A DNA stretch of 64,000 nucleotides from Clavibacter tessellarius (GCF_001618005.1 NZ_LQXA01000019.1:1-64000); one strand, 5' to 3'. Shown: positions 1 through 8,411, numbered from the stretch's first letter. Numbers and translations are program-made. Notes: a model not told the origin generated them from the letters alone.

Positions 1-591
1 TCCTCGTCGAAGCCCGCCGCGACCGCGACGACCGAGGCGAACCCGACCGCTCTCGCCACGATCCCGAAGCTCACCGGCGTCGACACCAAGGTCACGCTCG
101 ACTCCGGCTTCACCGGCGCCCTCACGACCCTGGGCCTGACCCCCGGCGTCATCGGCACCGCGACCCTCGACGGCGCCACCGGCACCCTCGCGTTCCCCAT
201 CACCGGCGGCAACGTGAAGTACTTCGACCCGCAGCAGTCCTACCGCCCCTACGTCCAGGGCGAGATCGACCACTCCGGCTCCGGCATCAGCCTCACCGCC
301 GGCTCGACCGTCGTGAAGCTCACCGACTTCGTCATCGACCCCGGCACCAGCCGCCTCACCGGCTCGGTCCAGGTCGGCGACGGCGAGGTCATGAAGGACG
401 TCTACATCTTCAACCTCGACGGCACGACCCTGAAGCCCCTCGCGATGGAGGGCGACAAGGCCGTCCTCGAGGGCACCACGGTCAAGATCAGCCCCGACGC
501 CGCATCGCTGCTGAACAGCACCTTCAAGACCGACGCCGTCACCGACAAGCTCGTCGTCGGCATCGCCAAGATCACCGTCAACACCAAGTAG
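1..591 (+). CDS. Putative secreted protein, 5' end outside window
   Basis: The frame is open from base 1 to a TAG at 589-591, giving 196 visible residues with no start, so the N-terminus lies before the window. The visible part starts with a Ser/Ala/Thr-rich linker and then runs as a beta-rich stretch with regular Gly/Asp turns and Thr/Val strands (for example TATLDGATGTLAFPITGG). No Cys, membrane segment or catalytic motif is visible, and I do not recognise the family. A Thr/Ala-rich linker followed by a beta domain suggests an exported or surface-anchored protein in which this is the mature C-terminal domain. An ATG at position 72 of the visible residues is internal, because the upstream frame carries the same beta-rich character. 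Two hairpins follow the stop. Confidence 0.75.
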   Translation, partial: SSSKPAATATTEANPTALATIPKLTGVDTKVTLDSGFTGALTTLGLTPGVIGTATLDGATGTLAFPITGGNVKYFDPQQSYRPYVQGEIDHSGSGISLTAGSTVVKLTDFVIDPGTSRLTGSVQVGDGEVMKDVYIFNLDGTTLKPLAMEGDKAVLEGTTVKISPDAASLLNSTFKTDAVTDKLVVGIAKITVNTK

Positions 592-627
592 CACCCACCC
601 GGGCTCGACCCCGGGAGCACCACCAGG

Positions 628-656
628 AACGGCCCGGCCCACGACGCCGGGCCGTT
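628..656 (+). terminator. Hairpin terminator after the secreted-protein gene
   Basis: AACGGCCCGG (628-637) pairs perfectly with CCGGGCCGTT (647-656) around a 9-base loop, 37 bases after the stop codon. There is no strong T run, which is usual in very GC-rich actinobacteria. Confidence 0.7.
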
Positions 657-716
657 CGTCGTGCGCCCGGCGCCCTGCGCGCGGCGCCCCGCCGCCCGGC
701 CGCCGCGCGCAGGGAA

Positions 717-743
717 GCCCCCTCGCATGCGCGGCGAGGGGGC
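717..743 (+). terminator. Second hairpin, possible tandem terminator
   Basis: GCCCCCTCGC (717-726) pairs perfectly with GCGAGGGGGC (734-743) around a 7-base loop. It may back up the hairpin at 628-656. The rest of 657-925 shows nothing else recognisable. Confidence 0.4.
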
Positions 744-925
744 CCCTGCCGGGCGACTCGGGTCCCGGTGCACGGACTTCGGAACGGAGCGGGGATCCGG
801 CGGGGCGGCTGTCCGCCCGCGGCCCGTCCCCTCGCCGGAGGACGCGTGCGCATAACAGGAGAGCCCGATCAGCGTGCCATCCATGCACATCGGAGCTTCC
901 CAGCCACCACCCCCATCGTGGATAC

Positions 926-1894
926 ATGAGCATTCAACGAACTCCCGTGTCCCTGCTCGCGCGCGGCACCGCCGCGCTCGCTGGCGTCGTCGTCCTCGCC
1001 GGCTGCCAGGCTGCCGGATCCACCGCGGCCTCCGCCGACACCCCCACCGATGCCACCCCCGTCGTCGCCACCGCTCCCGCGGGATCCGGCGGCACCACGG
1101 CCGATCGCGCCGACTCCGACACGGAGGACGCCAACGCGGACGCCGTCTCGAAGCTGATCGCGGCCGCGTTCCCCGATCCGACCAGCGAGGCCGCTCAGTC
1201 CGCGGTCGTCGCGGCCGTGGCCCCCGACGCCACCTCGCACGGCTCGAAGGCGGGCCCCGGCGGCCTGCTCGACGAGTTCGTGCAGGCGCACGCCCGGGTG
1301 CCCGGCGCGAAGGCCGTCGTCAAGCACATCGGCGCCGACGGCGACCTCGTGGCCGTGCACTGGCAGATCACCGCGAACCCGGACGACGAGCGCACCGGCG
1401 AGGCCGCCATCGACCTGTTCCGCCTCGCCGGCGGCAAGGTCACCGAGCACTGGGCGTTCGACCAGCCGGTCCCGCAGGGCAAGCCCGCGAGCGGCAACAC
1501 GAACACCATGTTCAGCGACCTCTACAAGGGCAAGGGCGGCAGCGCCGAGCCCACCGAGCAGCAGGAGGAGGCGAACCGGCAGCTGGCCGTGGGCGCCTAC
1601 GACACCCTCTTCAAGGACCACGACCCGAGCGTGCTCGACCGCTCGTTCGACCCGGCGTACCTCCAGCACAACACCGTCGCGGCGAACGGCACGGCGGCGC
1701 TGAAGGCGTTCTTCTCCGGCGGCGCGCAGTTCCCGGCGCAGCAGTCGGTGGTCTCGATCTCCGACGGCGACCTGGTCTGGACCTTCTCGCAGACGGTCGG
1801 CGCGAAGGCGGACGACCCCTACCTGGCGGCGGATGTCTTCCGGGTGGACGACGGCCTCATCCGCGAGCACTGGGACGTCGTGCCCGCGAGCTGA
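926..1894 (+). CDS. Lipoprotein with two SnoaL-like (NTF2-fold) domains
   Basis: The 322-residue protein starts with a lipoprotein signal ending in the lipobox VLAGC (Cys near residue 27), so it should be anchored on the outer face of the membrane. An Ala/Thr/Ser/Asp linker follows. Two SnoaL-like halves, about 70-185 and 210-320, each end in a matching strand pattern (KVTEHWAFDQP; LIREHWDVVPA), the usual closing His-Trp segment of this fold. SnoaL-like domains are small ligand-binding or isomerase-like folds, and no activity can be assigned here. Two in one lipoprotein imply internal duplication. No Shine-Dalgarno sequence precedes the ATG. A strong hairpin follows. Confidence 0.85.
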   Translation: MSIQRTPVSLLARGTAALAGVVVLAGCQAAGSTAASADTPTDATPVVATAPAGSGGTTADRADSDTEDANADAVSKLIAAAFPDPTSEAAQSAVVAAVAPDATSHGSKAGPGGLLDEFVQAHARVPGAKAVVKHIGADGDLVAVHWQITANPDDERTGEAAIDLFRLAGGKVTEHWAFDQPVPQGKPASGNTNTMFSDLYKGKGGSAEPTEQQEEANRQLAVGAYDTLFKDHDPSVLDRSFDPAYLQHNTVAANGTAALKAFFSGGAQFPAQQSVVSISDGDLVWTFSQTVGAKADDPYLAADVFRVDDGLIREHWDVVPAS

Positions 1895-1909
1895 TCCGAC
1901 GCACGACAC

Positions 1910-1941
1910 GAGGAGGGGCGGCCCGACGGCCGCCCCTCCTC
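1910..1941. terminator. Bidirectional terminator between convergent genes
   Basis: A perfect 14-bp stem (1910-1923 with 1928-1941) closes a 4-base loop. It lies between the stops of the SnoaL lipoprotein (+) and the LamG protein (-), so it can serve both. Confidence 0.85.
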
Positions 1942-1956
1942 TCGCGTCCCGGGGGG

Positions 1957-2862
1957 TCAGCGCCCGGCGTCGTAGTGGGCCTTGACCTGCGTGGCCGTGA
2001 GCGCCGTCTTGTAGAGCGCGGCGAAGCGCATGCTGCCCGTGAAGTAGCCGCTGCCCGGGTTCGGCCAGCCCGACGTGTTGTCGTAGCCGATCCGCCAGTA
2101 GCCGGTGTTGCTCTCCGGGGCGGTGAACGCCGTGTTGCCGGCGACGCGCTGGCCGTCGAGGTAGAGCGTCATGCCCGTGCTCGGCGACATGGTCGACACC
2201 ACGTGGTGCCAGGTGCCGTCGGCGACGTTGCCCGGGCTCGTGAGCGTCTGGTAGCCGTTGTTGTAGGTGCCGAAGACGAGCTGGCCGGTCGTGGAGACGT
2301 AGGTGTGGCGGTCGTACGCCGACGAGGATCCCGACGGGGAGTTGCCGAAGCCGATGAGCTTGCCGGCCTTCACCGACGTCGTGAACCAGACCTCGGTGCT
2401 GAAGGTCGCGGGGCCCTGCTGCATGAGGGAGTTGGTGAGCTGGCTCGTGGATCCGTTCAGCGTGTAGGCGCCGCCCGTGTCCCGTGAGCAGGCGATCGGG
2501 GAGCCCGACGTGCTGACCATGCTGCCGCGGTAGGTGCCCGGGTAGGTGCCGGCCGCCGCGTCGACGGCGCGCGTGGATCCGCTCGCCTCGTTCAACGGGT
2601 ACGCGAAGACGGCGTTGGCCCGGTCGGCCGCGAACGCGCTCGAGCAGGTGAAGAACGCGGCGGACGACGCGGCGGTGTTGTTCGTGTTGGCGATCGCGGC
2701 GGTGTAGGCGCCGTTGGTGCCGGGTGCGAGCAGCAGCACCGCACCGAGGGCGGCGGCGGCGAGCGACGCGGTGATCCCGGCGAGGCGCGGGGCGCGACGG
2801 GGCCGGAGGCGGGCGTCCGCGGCGGAGGCGGCACGGCCGAGGAGGCGGGCGACGAGGCTCAT
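1957..2862 (-). CDS. LamG-domain exported protein, probable SipW substrate
   Basis: 301 residues. An Arg-rich N-terminus and a hydrophobic segment (about 27-47) lead into GAYTAAIANTNNTAAS, which resembles the cleavage-region motif in the TasA-like protein of the same operon (GFVASITNDTNTAAS). This points to processing by the SipW-type peptidase encoded just upstream. The mature part is a LamG/concanavalin-like jelly roll (about 90-300) with the typical strands FSTEVWF, GTWHHVVST, LYLDGQRV and GYWRIGYD. These domains usually bind glycans or surface partners. The ATG overlaps the peptidase stop by four bases, indicating translational coupling. It ends at the shared terminator at 1910-1941. Confidence 0.88.
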   Translation of the reverse strand: MSLVARLLGRAASAADARLRPRRAPRLAGITASLAAAALGAVLLLAPGTNGAYTAAIANTNNTAASSAAFFTCSSAFAADRANAVFAYPLNEASGSTRAVDAAAGTYPGTYRGSMVSTSGSPIACSRDTGGAYTLNGSTSQLTNSLMQQGPATFSTEVWFTTSVKAGKLIGFGNSPSGSSSAYDRHTYVSTTGQLVFGTYNNGYQTLTSPGNVADGTWHHVVSTMSPSTGMTLYLDGQRVAGNTAFTAPESNTGYWRIGYDNTSGWPNPGSGYFTGSMRFAALYKTALTATQVKAHYDAGR

Positions 2863-3959
2863 GCGCGGCGCTCCTCCTCCGTCGGGAGGCCGACGACCAG
2901 CGTCCAGAGGAGGGGGACGGCGCAGAGGGCGAAGAAGACGACCCAGCCCCAGAGCGGCAGGTCGAGCGTGGACGAGATGTCGTGGAAGTGGCCCGCCTCG
3001 GCCGCCGGGGCGGTGATCGTGCTGACCGCGCCGGAGACGACGGAGGTGGCGGAGCCGCCCTCGGCCGCGACCCGGATGGGCAGCAGGCCGGTGTTGACGA
3101 TGGTGGCGCGGACGTCGGAGCCGGCGGTCGCGGCGTCGAGCACGACGAGGCCGACGAACGGCTTCAGCAGGAAGACGGTGAAGGCGGCCACGAGGGATCC
3201 ACCGAGCATGCGCATCGAGGCGCGGTGCGTGGGCGAGGAGATGAGGCGGGTGAGGATCATCACGATCACGAGGCCGGCGAGCATCAGCGGCAGGCCCTTC
3301 GCGAGCCAGCCGAAGCCGGGGAGGATCGTCGTGGCCTCGCCGATGAGGTGCTCCTGGTCGGTCTTCCACGGGTCCACGGCGCCGTTGATGTCGCCCTGGG
3401 TGGTGAGGCCGTCGGCGCCGACCGCGATGACGCGGTGCGTGTAGGTCTCGTCGGGCGCGGTGGAGGGGTGGAAGCTCACGACGTCGCCGGGCTCCACGTC
3501 CTCGAGGAGGACCGGGGTGGTGAGCAGCAGCGTGCCGACGGGGGCCGTGGTGCCCATGGAGGGCGTCTGCACGACGAACCAGCGGCCGCCGGAGGCCTGG
3601 AAGAGGAGCGTCGCGGCGACCAGCAGGGTGAGGAGGACGGTTACCGTCCACATCACGACGGTGCGGCGGCGGGTGCGCGCGGCCCGGCGGGCGGCGCCGC
3701 GCGCGGGGAGGGCGGAGGAGGCGGGGTCGAGGTCCGCCTCCTCCACGATGGGGTCCCGCTCGACGAGGGCCGGCTCGGTGGCGGCGGGCTCGAGGCGGGC
3801 TGGCTGGACGGGCGCCGGCTCGAGGAGGTCGAGTTCGACGGGCGCCAGCTCGAGGAGGTCCAGCTCGAGAAGGTCGAGCTCGAGGGCGTCGAGCGCGGAG
3901 ACGGTCGTGGCAAGGGGAGCGGTCGCGGGGGCGGTCGCGCGGTCCTGGATGTCGGTCAT
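2859..3959 (-). CDS. sipW: SipW-type (ER-type, Ser-His) signal peptidase I
   Basis: A 366-residue membrane protease of family S26. The catalytic Ser134 is in TPSMG after a transmembrane segment (about 101-120). The second catalytic residue is His175 in YTHRV, replacing the Lys of ordinary bacterial signal peptidase I; this marks the SipW/ER class. More membrane segments follow the catalytic domain (about 205-225, 240-260 and 335-355). The cytoplasmic N-terminus is odd: about 90 residues with an acidic Leu repeat (ELDLLELDLLELAPVELDLL, then LEPAPV-type units) before an Arg-rich stretch. It should process the TasA-like and LamG proteins on either side. GGGAGG precedes the ATG. Confidence 0.9.
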   Translation of the reverse strand: MTDIQDRATAPATAPLATTVSALDALELDLLELDLLELAPVELDLLEPAPVQPARLEPAATEPALVERDPIVEEADLDPASSALPARGAARRAARTRRRTVVMWTVTVLLTLLVAATLLFQASGGRWFVVQTPSMGTTAPVGTLLLTTPVLLEDVEPGDVVSFHPSTAPDETYTHRVIAVGADGLTTQGDINGAVDPWKTDQEHLIGEATTILPGFGWLAKGLPLMLAGLVIVMILTRLISSPTHRASMRMLGGSLVAAFTVFLLKPFVGLVVLDAATAGSDVRATIVNTGLLPIRVAAEGGSATSVVSGAVSTITAPAAEAGHFHDISSTLDLPLWGWVVFFALCAVPLLWTLVVGLPTEEERRA

Positions 3960-4017
3960 GGGGCACCTCCCGGGTCAGGGGCTCATGGGGATGGGGCGCG
4001 CTGGGGATGCGCGGAAG

Positions 4018-4043
4018 GGCGGGGCCGCCGTGGCGGCCCCGCC
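4018..4043 (-). terminator. Intra-operon hairpin, probable attenuator
   Basis: A perfect inverted repeat (GGCGGGGCCGCC, 4018-4029, with 4032-4043) sits between the TasA-like gene stop (4058) and the sipW start (3959). All three genes run the same way, so it probably lowers read-through, giving much major protein and little peptidase. It could instead stabilise the upstream mRNA end. Confidence 0.6.
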
Positions 4044-4057
4044 GGGTCGAGCCGGTG

Positions 4058-4726
4058 CTAGCTGGCGAAGGTCCAGGTGAGGGGAAGCGAGGCGCCGAGG
4101 CCCTGGTGCGTGTTGCCGGCGGAGGAGTCGAGCGTGACGGCGAACGTGAAGTCGGTGCTGCCGTTCGCGGCGAGGGCGGTCAGCGTCTTGGCGGAGGAGC
4201 CGGCGAGGGTCGCGGCGGTGCCGGAGAAGACTGGCGCGGAGGTGCCGGCGGCCGTGATCACGACGTTGAGCTTGGAGCAGAAGTCGGTGGCGGAGCCGTT
4301 GACGGTGCCGTTCTTGGTCTGGGTGCACGCGGCGCCCGGGGTCAGCGTGAAGGTGGAGGCCTTCGAGGTGCCGACGTTCTTGATGCTCACGACGCTCGTG
4401 ACCGTCTGGCCGGGGACCATCGTGGTCGAGCCGCCGAACTTGTTGATGGTGGAGCAGGTGGCGGCGTTGGAGTCGACGCCGGTCGCCGCGCTCGTGCTGA
4501 GGCAGGTGACGGTGGGGGCGCCGTTGGCGCCGGCCTGCGACTCCTGCATGACGAGCGAGCCGGAGGCCGCCGTGTTGGTGTCGTTGGTGATGGAGGCGAC
4601 GAAGCCCGACAGCGTGCCGGACATCGAGACGGAGAGGAGGACGGCGGCGGCGACGCCGGTCGCGATGGCGAGGGGGGCGAAGCGGACGCGCTTGATCTTG
4701 GCGGCGGGGGCGATGTGGTTCGACAT
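4058..4726 (-). CDS. TasA-like exported protein with SipW-type signal
   Basis: 222 residues. A basic N-terminus and hydrophobic core (about 17-38) are followed by SGFVASITNDTNTAAS, the layout of SipW-cognate signal peptides. The mature domain is a beta-sandwich like those of TasA/camelysin or alternate-signal exported proteins, with a conserved SIKNVGTS strand and four or more Cys that could form disulfides. It is the first gene of the module and is separated from sipW by a hairpin, so it is likely the abundant product, perhaps a fibre or surface component. Function beyond export is inferred. The promoter region at 4801-4839 is shared with the divergent MarR gene. Confidence 0.85.
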   Translation of the reverse strand: MSNHIAPAAKIKRVRFAPLAIATGVAAAVLLSVSMSGTLSGFVASITNDTNTAASGSLVMQESQAGANGAPTVTCLSTSAATGVDSNAATCSTINKFGGSTTMVPGQTVTSVVSIKNVGTSKASTFTLTPGAACTQTKNGTVNGSATDFCSKLNVVITAAGTSAPVFSGTAATLAGSSAKTLTALAANGSTDFTFAVTLDSSAGNTHQGLGASLPLTWTFAS

Positions 4727-4800
4727 GTTCGTGGCTCCTGGGTTCGGAAGGGGTGAGGGGCTGGGTGAGCCCCCGGTCTGAAGATCGTTGACTCGCTTTA

Positions 4801-4839
4801 CAAGTAACTCGAATGTACAGCTACTTGGATTCCGTGCAA
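4801..4839 (-). promoter_or_regulatory. Promoter of export module with overlapping palindrome
   Basis: Read on the minus strand, TTGCAC (4839-4834), a 16-base spacer and TACATT (4817-4812) form a plausible promoter for the TasA-like operon. CAAGTA (4801-4806) and TACTTG (4822-4827) form an inverted repeat spanning the -10 box and part of the spacer. A regulator bound there would block the promoter, and the divergent MarR protein is the obvious candidate. Confidence 0.5.
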
Positions 4840-4951
4840 TCCCCCCACTGCGGGGGACATCCCCTTCGCGGAGCGGATGACCCCCCTCCGCCGCGTTACA
4901 GTCGCTGGACCGCTCGGATCCGCCCGGATCCCCGACTCAGGGACACCGCCC

Positions 4952-5446
4952 ATGACCCCGGAGAGAACCGCTCCGCGCCGCCGCGACGCCGCGGCCGTGG
5001 ACGCGCTCGCGAACGCGCTGCACATGGTCGAGACGGCGCAGCGGCAGCTGCGCACGCGCATCGCCCAGGACGTGGGCATGAACACCACCGACCTGACCGT
5101 GATCAGCCTGGTCGGCGACCTCGGCCGCATCACGCCGAAGCTGCTCGCCGCCGAGATCTCCATGGGCACGGGCGCGGTGACCGCCGTGATCGACCGGCTG
5201 GTGGTGGCGGGGCTCCTCGGCCGCGTGCCCAATCCGCGGGACCGGCGCAGCGTCTTCCTCGAGCTCACCGACACCGGCCGCGCCAAGCTCGCGCGCGTGG
5301 CCGCGGACTACCGCGCGGCGGCCGAGGTGGCCCTGCGGGCGTCGCCGGGGCTCGGATCCGAGGAGACGGCGGAGGACATCGCGCGCGCGGCGATCGCGAT
5401 GACGGCGCACACGATGGACGGGCCGGACGCGGCGGGGACCGCGTGA
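4952..5446 (+). CDS. MarR-family transcriptional regulator
   Basis: A winged-helix regulator of 164 residues from the ATG at 4952. The HTH and wing are clear: LLAAEISMGTGAVTAVIDRL is the recognition region, and LVVAGLLGRVPNPRDRRSVF is the classic wing with the Asp-x-Arg-Arg motif. C-terminal helices would complete the dimer interface. It is divergent from the SipW export module and overlaps the Nudix gene by four bases. I chose 4952 because AGGGA lies 8 bases upstream; an in-frame ATG at 4877 would add 25 residues unlike the family. The palindrome at 4801-4827 may be its operator. The ligand is unknown. Confidence 0.88.
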   Translation: MTPERTAPRRRDAAAVDALANALHMVETAQRQLRTRIAQDVGMNTTDLTVISLVGDLGRITPKLLAAEISMGTGAVTAVIDRLVVAGLLGRVPNPRDRRSVFLELTDTGRAKLARVAADYRAAAEVALRASPGLGSEETAEDIARAAIAMTAHTMDGPDAAGTA

Positions 5447-5892
5447 GCGCTGCGGCGGGAGCGGGCGCGGGCGTTGCGGCGAGCGCGGCCGCGGGCGAGG
5501 GCTGCCAGGTCGTGCTCGTGGACGGCAGCGGGCGCATCCTCCTGCAGCTGCGCGACGACATCCCGACCATCCCCTTCCCCGGCATGTGGGCGCTGCCCGG
5601 CGGGATGCTCGAGCCGCCCGAGACGCCGCTCGCGTGCATCGTGCGGGAGGTCGAGGAGGAGCTGGGCGCGCGGATCCCGGCCGCGGAGGTCACGCACCTC
5701 ATGACGCGGACGCGGTCCTACGGCGTCGAGCACACGTTCACGGCCAGGCTCCACGTGCCGGCGGAGGACATCGCGCTCACCGAGGGGCAGCGCGTGGCGT
5801 GGTTCCCCGTCGACGAGGCGATCGGGCTGGGGCTCGCCTACGAGGACGCGGACGTGCTGCGGGAGGTCGCGGGGCTGCTGCCGCGCGGGTGA
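5443..5892 (+). CDS. Nudix hydrolase
   Basis: 149 residues starting with GTG inside the MarR stop (GTGA overlap). A 20-residue Ala/Gly-rich N-terminus precedes the domain. The Nudix box is complete: GGMLEPPETPLACIVREVEE followed by ELG matches GX5EX7REUXEEXGU, so it should hydrolyse a nucleoside diphosphate linked to another group using Mg2+ or Mn2+. The preceding WALPGG strand is also typical. The substrate cannot be read from the sequence. Coupling to MarR suggests co-expression. A longer start in the same frame would run antisense-like sequence through the MarR gene and is rejected. Confidence 0.88.
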   Translation: MSAAAGAGAGVAASAAAGEGCQVVLVDGSGRILLQLRDDIPTIPFPGMWALPGGMLEPPETPLACIVREVEEELGARIPAAEVTHLMTRTRSYGVEHTFTARLHVPAEDIALTEGQRVAWFPVDEAIGLGLAYEDADVLREVAGLLPRG

Positions 5893-5918
5893 GGGCGGCG
5901 GGTGCGGCGGGTCGCCGG

Positions 5919-6665
5919 TCAGGCGTCGGCGGCCCGGTCCGCGTCGAGGATCCCGCGGAGGTGCGCGGCGTCGGCCCGGTAGAGCACGGCCTCGTCGCGG
6001 AGGTGCGGCTTGCCGAGCTCGTCGGCCTTCGCGTCGGACATCTCGGCGAGGTCGTGGAGGCGCAGCATGGCGACGCGGATCACGTCGGTCCAGGTCGCGT
6101 CGGATCCGTACGCGTCGAGGAGCAGGGCCACCCGGCGGCGCGCGTCGTCCATGCCGGGCGCGCCCGCCGGGGTGGACCCGGTGAGCGGCACCGCGCGCGT
6201 CGCGAGGTACGCGATGTCCCAGATGCGCGGGCCGGGCGAGCACATGTCGACGTCGATCACGCCGATGAGTCGGCCGTCGGCGAAGACCAGGTTGTGCGGC
6301 GCGAAGTCGTTGTGGCAGATGACCTCGCTCGGCACCTTGGCCTCCGACTGCCAGACGGCACCGCCGAGGAAGAAGCCGACGCTCGCGTCGTGCAGCTCGC
6401 GGAGGCGGCGGCCGGCCTGGACGAGCACGTCGTCGGACCAGATCCAGTCGGGCAGCGGGTAGACGGGTACGACGCCGTCGAGGAAGGTGAGCCGCTCGCG
6501 GCCGCCCTCGACGCCGAGCGGCTCGGGGATCCCGTCGACGCCCGCGAGCGCGAGGTGCCGCAGGTAGCGGTGCACGGTCGGGGTCCACGGGCCGGCGTCG
6601 CGGAGCACGGTGTCGCCCTCGCGCTCGACGCGGTTCATGTTGCCGCCTTCGAGGGGTCCGTCCAT
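5919..6665 (-). CDS. Aminoglycoside phosphotransferase-like kinase
   Basis: 248 residues of the APH/choline kinase fold. The N-terminus LEGGNMNRVEREGDTVLR is the glycine-rich nucleotide loop and beta hairpin of this family. The catalytic (Brenner) motif is HNDFAPHNL (His118, Asp120, Asn125), and the metal-binding segment IDVD (138-140) follows. The start at 6665 keeps the GGN loop; ATG at 6638 has a better Shine-Dalgarno sequence (AGGCGG) but would remove half of it. Homologues phosphorylate small hydroxyl metabolites or antibiotics; no substrate can be stated and resistance should not be assumed. Convergent with the Nudix gene, divergent from the MFS gene. Confidence 0.85.
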   Translation of the reverse strand: MDGPLEGGNMNRVEREGDTVLRDAGPWTPTVHRYLRHLALAGVDGIPEPLGVEGGRERLTFLDGVVPVYPLPDWIWSDDVLVQAGRRLRELHDASVGFFLGGAVWQSEAKVPSEVICHNDFAPHNLVFADGRLIGVIDVDMCSPGPRIWDIAYLATRAVPLTGSTPAGAPGMDDARRRVALLLDAYGSDATWTDVIRVAMLRLHDLAEMSDAKADELGKPHLRDEAVLYRADAAHLRGILDADRAADA

Positions 6666-6724
6666 CGGGCCAGCGTAGGGCGGGCCGGGCGGCGGCACGA
6701 CCCCGGCGGGACACGCGCACGGGC

Positions 6725-6730
6725 TAGGTT
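6725..6730 (+). promoter_or_regulatory. -10 element for a leaderless MFS transcript
   Basis: TAGGTT ends 6 bases before the ATG at 6737, so transcription would begin at or next to the A of the start codon. No ribosome-binding site is present. The same spacing is seen at 10824-10829, 40607-40612 and 46118-46123. Confidence 0.5.
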
Positions 6731-6736
6731 GCGAGC

Positions 6737-8131
6737 ATGAGCACCACCGCGCCCGCCGCCGTCGCCGGACCCGACCCCGCCGCCCCTCCCCGCCGACGCG
6801 TCGCCGCGTGGGCGCTCTGGGACTGGGGATCCGCGGCCTTCAACGCGGTCGTCACCACCTTCGTCTTCAGCACGTACCTCGCCAGCAGCCTGTTCGTGGA
6901 TCCCGCGATCGTGGCCGCCGCGGGCGACGACGACCGGAACCCGGCGCTCGTCGCGGCGAAGGCCGACACGTCCGGCGTGATCTCGCTGGCGCTGACCCTG
7001 GCGGGCCTCCTCATCGCGGTGCTCGCGCCCGTGCTCGGGCAGCGCTCCGACGGATCCGGGCGCCGACGCCTCTGGCTCGGGATCAACACGGGCATCGTCG
7101 TGCTCGCGATGCTCGGCATGGTGTTCGTGGAGCCGGTGCCGTCGTACCTGTGGCTCGGCGCCGTGCTGCTCGCCACCGGGAACGTGTTCTTCGAGTTCGC
7201 GAGCGTGAACTACAACGCGATGCTCGTGCAGGTGAGCACGCCGCGCACCGTCGGCCGCGTGTCCGGCCTCGGCTGGGGCATGGGCTACGTGGGCGGCATC
7301 GTGCTGCTCGCGCTCCTGCTCGGCCTCTTCCTCTTCGACTTCGGGACGCCCGGCGCATCCGGCCTCCTCGGCCTGCCGTCGGGCGAGGCGGGCGGCGCGC
7401 TCGACGTGCGCGTCGCCATCCTCGTGGCGGCGATCTGGTGCGCCGTGTTCTCGATCCCGGTGCTCGTGGGCGTGCCCGAGATCCCGGCGGCGCCGGGGCG
7501 CAAGCGGCAGGGCATCCTCGCGTCGTACGGCACGCTGTTCCGCCGGATCGCCGAGCTGTACCGGGAGTCGCCGCGCGTGCTCGTGTTCCTGCTCGCGAGC
7601 GCGGTGTTCCGCGACGGGCTCGCGGCGGTGTTCACGTTCGGGGCGATCATCGCGGCCCAGGTCTTCGGGTTCACGACCACCGAGGTGCTGCTGTTCGGCG
7701 TCGCGGCCAACGTCGTGGCCGGCATCGGGACCTTCGCGGCCGGCTGGTTCGACGACCGGTTCGGCGCGAAGCCCGTCATCGTGGTCTCGCTCGTCTGCCT
7801 CATCGTCGGCGGATCCGCGGTGCTCGCCGTCGGCGACGCCAAGGCCGGCTTCTGGGCGACGGGCCTGTTCCTCTGCCTGTTCGTGGGGCCGGTGCAGTCG
7901 TCGAGCCGCACGTTCCTCGCGCGCATCTCCCCCGCCGGCCGCGAGGGCGAGATGTTCGGCCTCTACACGACCACCGGCCGCGCGGTCTCGTTCCTCGCGC
8001 CCGGCCTGTTCGGCATCGCGGTGGCGATCACGGGCGACACCCGCTTCGGCATCATCGGCATCGTGATCGTGCTGCTCGCGGGGCTGCTGCTGATGCTGCG
8101 GGTGCGCGGGGCGGATGCGCGGGTGGGCTGA
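6737..8131 (+). CDS. Atg22/UMF1-like MFS permease
   Basis: 464 residues with about 12 hydrophobic segments. The N-terminal signature AWALWDWGSAAFNAVVTTFV is characteristic of the Atg22-like (UMF1) MFS family. Further family features are the acidic insert between the first two helices, GQRSDGSGRRR after helix 2, and the C-terminal STTGRAVSF-like segment (here YTTTGRAVSFLAPGLFG). Fungal Atg22 exports amino acids from the vacuole; bacterial members are mostly uncharacterised, so the substrate is unknown. The transcript appears leaderless. An intergenic stretch of about 280 bases follows. Confidence 0.88.
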   Translation: MSTTAPAAVAGPDPAAPPRRRVAAWALWDWGSAAFNAVVTTFVFSTYLASSLFVDPAIVAAAGDDDRNPALVAAKADTSGVISLALTLAGLLIAVLAPVLGQRSDGSGRRRLWLGINTGIVVLAMLGMVFVEPVPSYLWLGAVLLATGNVFFEFASVNYNAMLVQVSTPRTVGRVSGLGWGMGYVGGIVLLALLLGLFLFDFGTPGASGLLGLPSGEAGGALDVRVAILVAAIWCAVFSIPVLVGVPEIPAAPGRKRQGILASYGTLFRRIAELYRESPRVLVFLLASAVFRDGLAAVFTFGAIIAAQVFGFTTTEVLLFGVAANVVAGIGTFAAGWFDDRFGAKPVIVVSLVCLIVGGSAVLAVGDAKAGFWATGLFLCLFVGPVQSSSRTFLARISPAGREGEMFGLYTTTGRAVSFLAPGLFGIAVAITGDTRFGIIGIVIVLLAGLLLMLRVRGADARVG

Positions 8132-8411
8132 TGCCGCCACGGATCAGGCGAGCCCCCTGCCGGCCGCCTTCACGTCCGCTGCCGACCTCTGGGAATTCAT
8201 CTGACTCGTCCTTAGGACGTAACGGAGGAGTGCCGGCCCTGCTTCAGCATCGGGCCGTACTTCAGCTCGACGAACATGACGATCAATGAGTCGAGATGGC
8301 CTCGTGGGCTTCGGCGCGATACACCATGATCGTTGAAGGTTCCTTCAGATCCAGCACCGTTGGCCGCGTGCAGTATCGTCGCACGGACAAAGCGCATCGG
8401 GAGGAGCTCAT

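Noticed and set aside
5919-6665. Aminoglycoside resistance gene
   Set aside because: The fold and HNDFAPHNL motif are shared by many metabolic kinases. Nothing in the sequence or neighbours shows antibiotic specificity.
8212-8397. 61-residue minus-strand frame before the lipoprotein
   Set aside because: No ribosome-binding site, no membrane or family pattern, and it overlaps the likely promoter of the lipoprotein gene.
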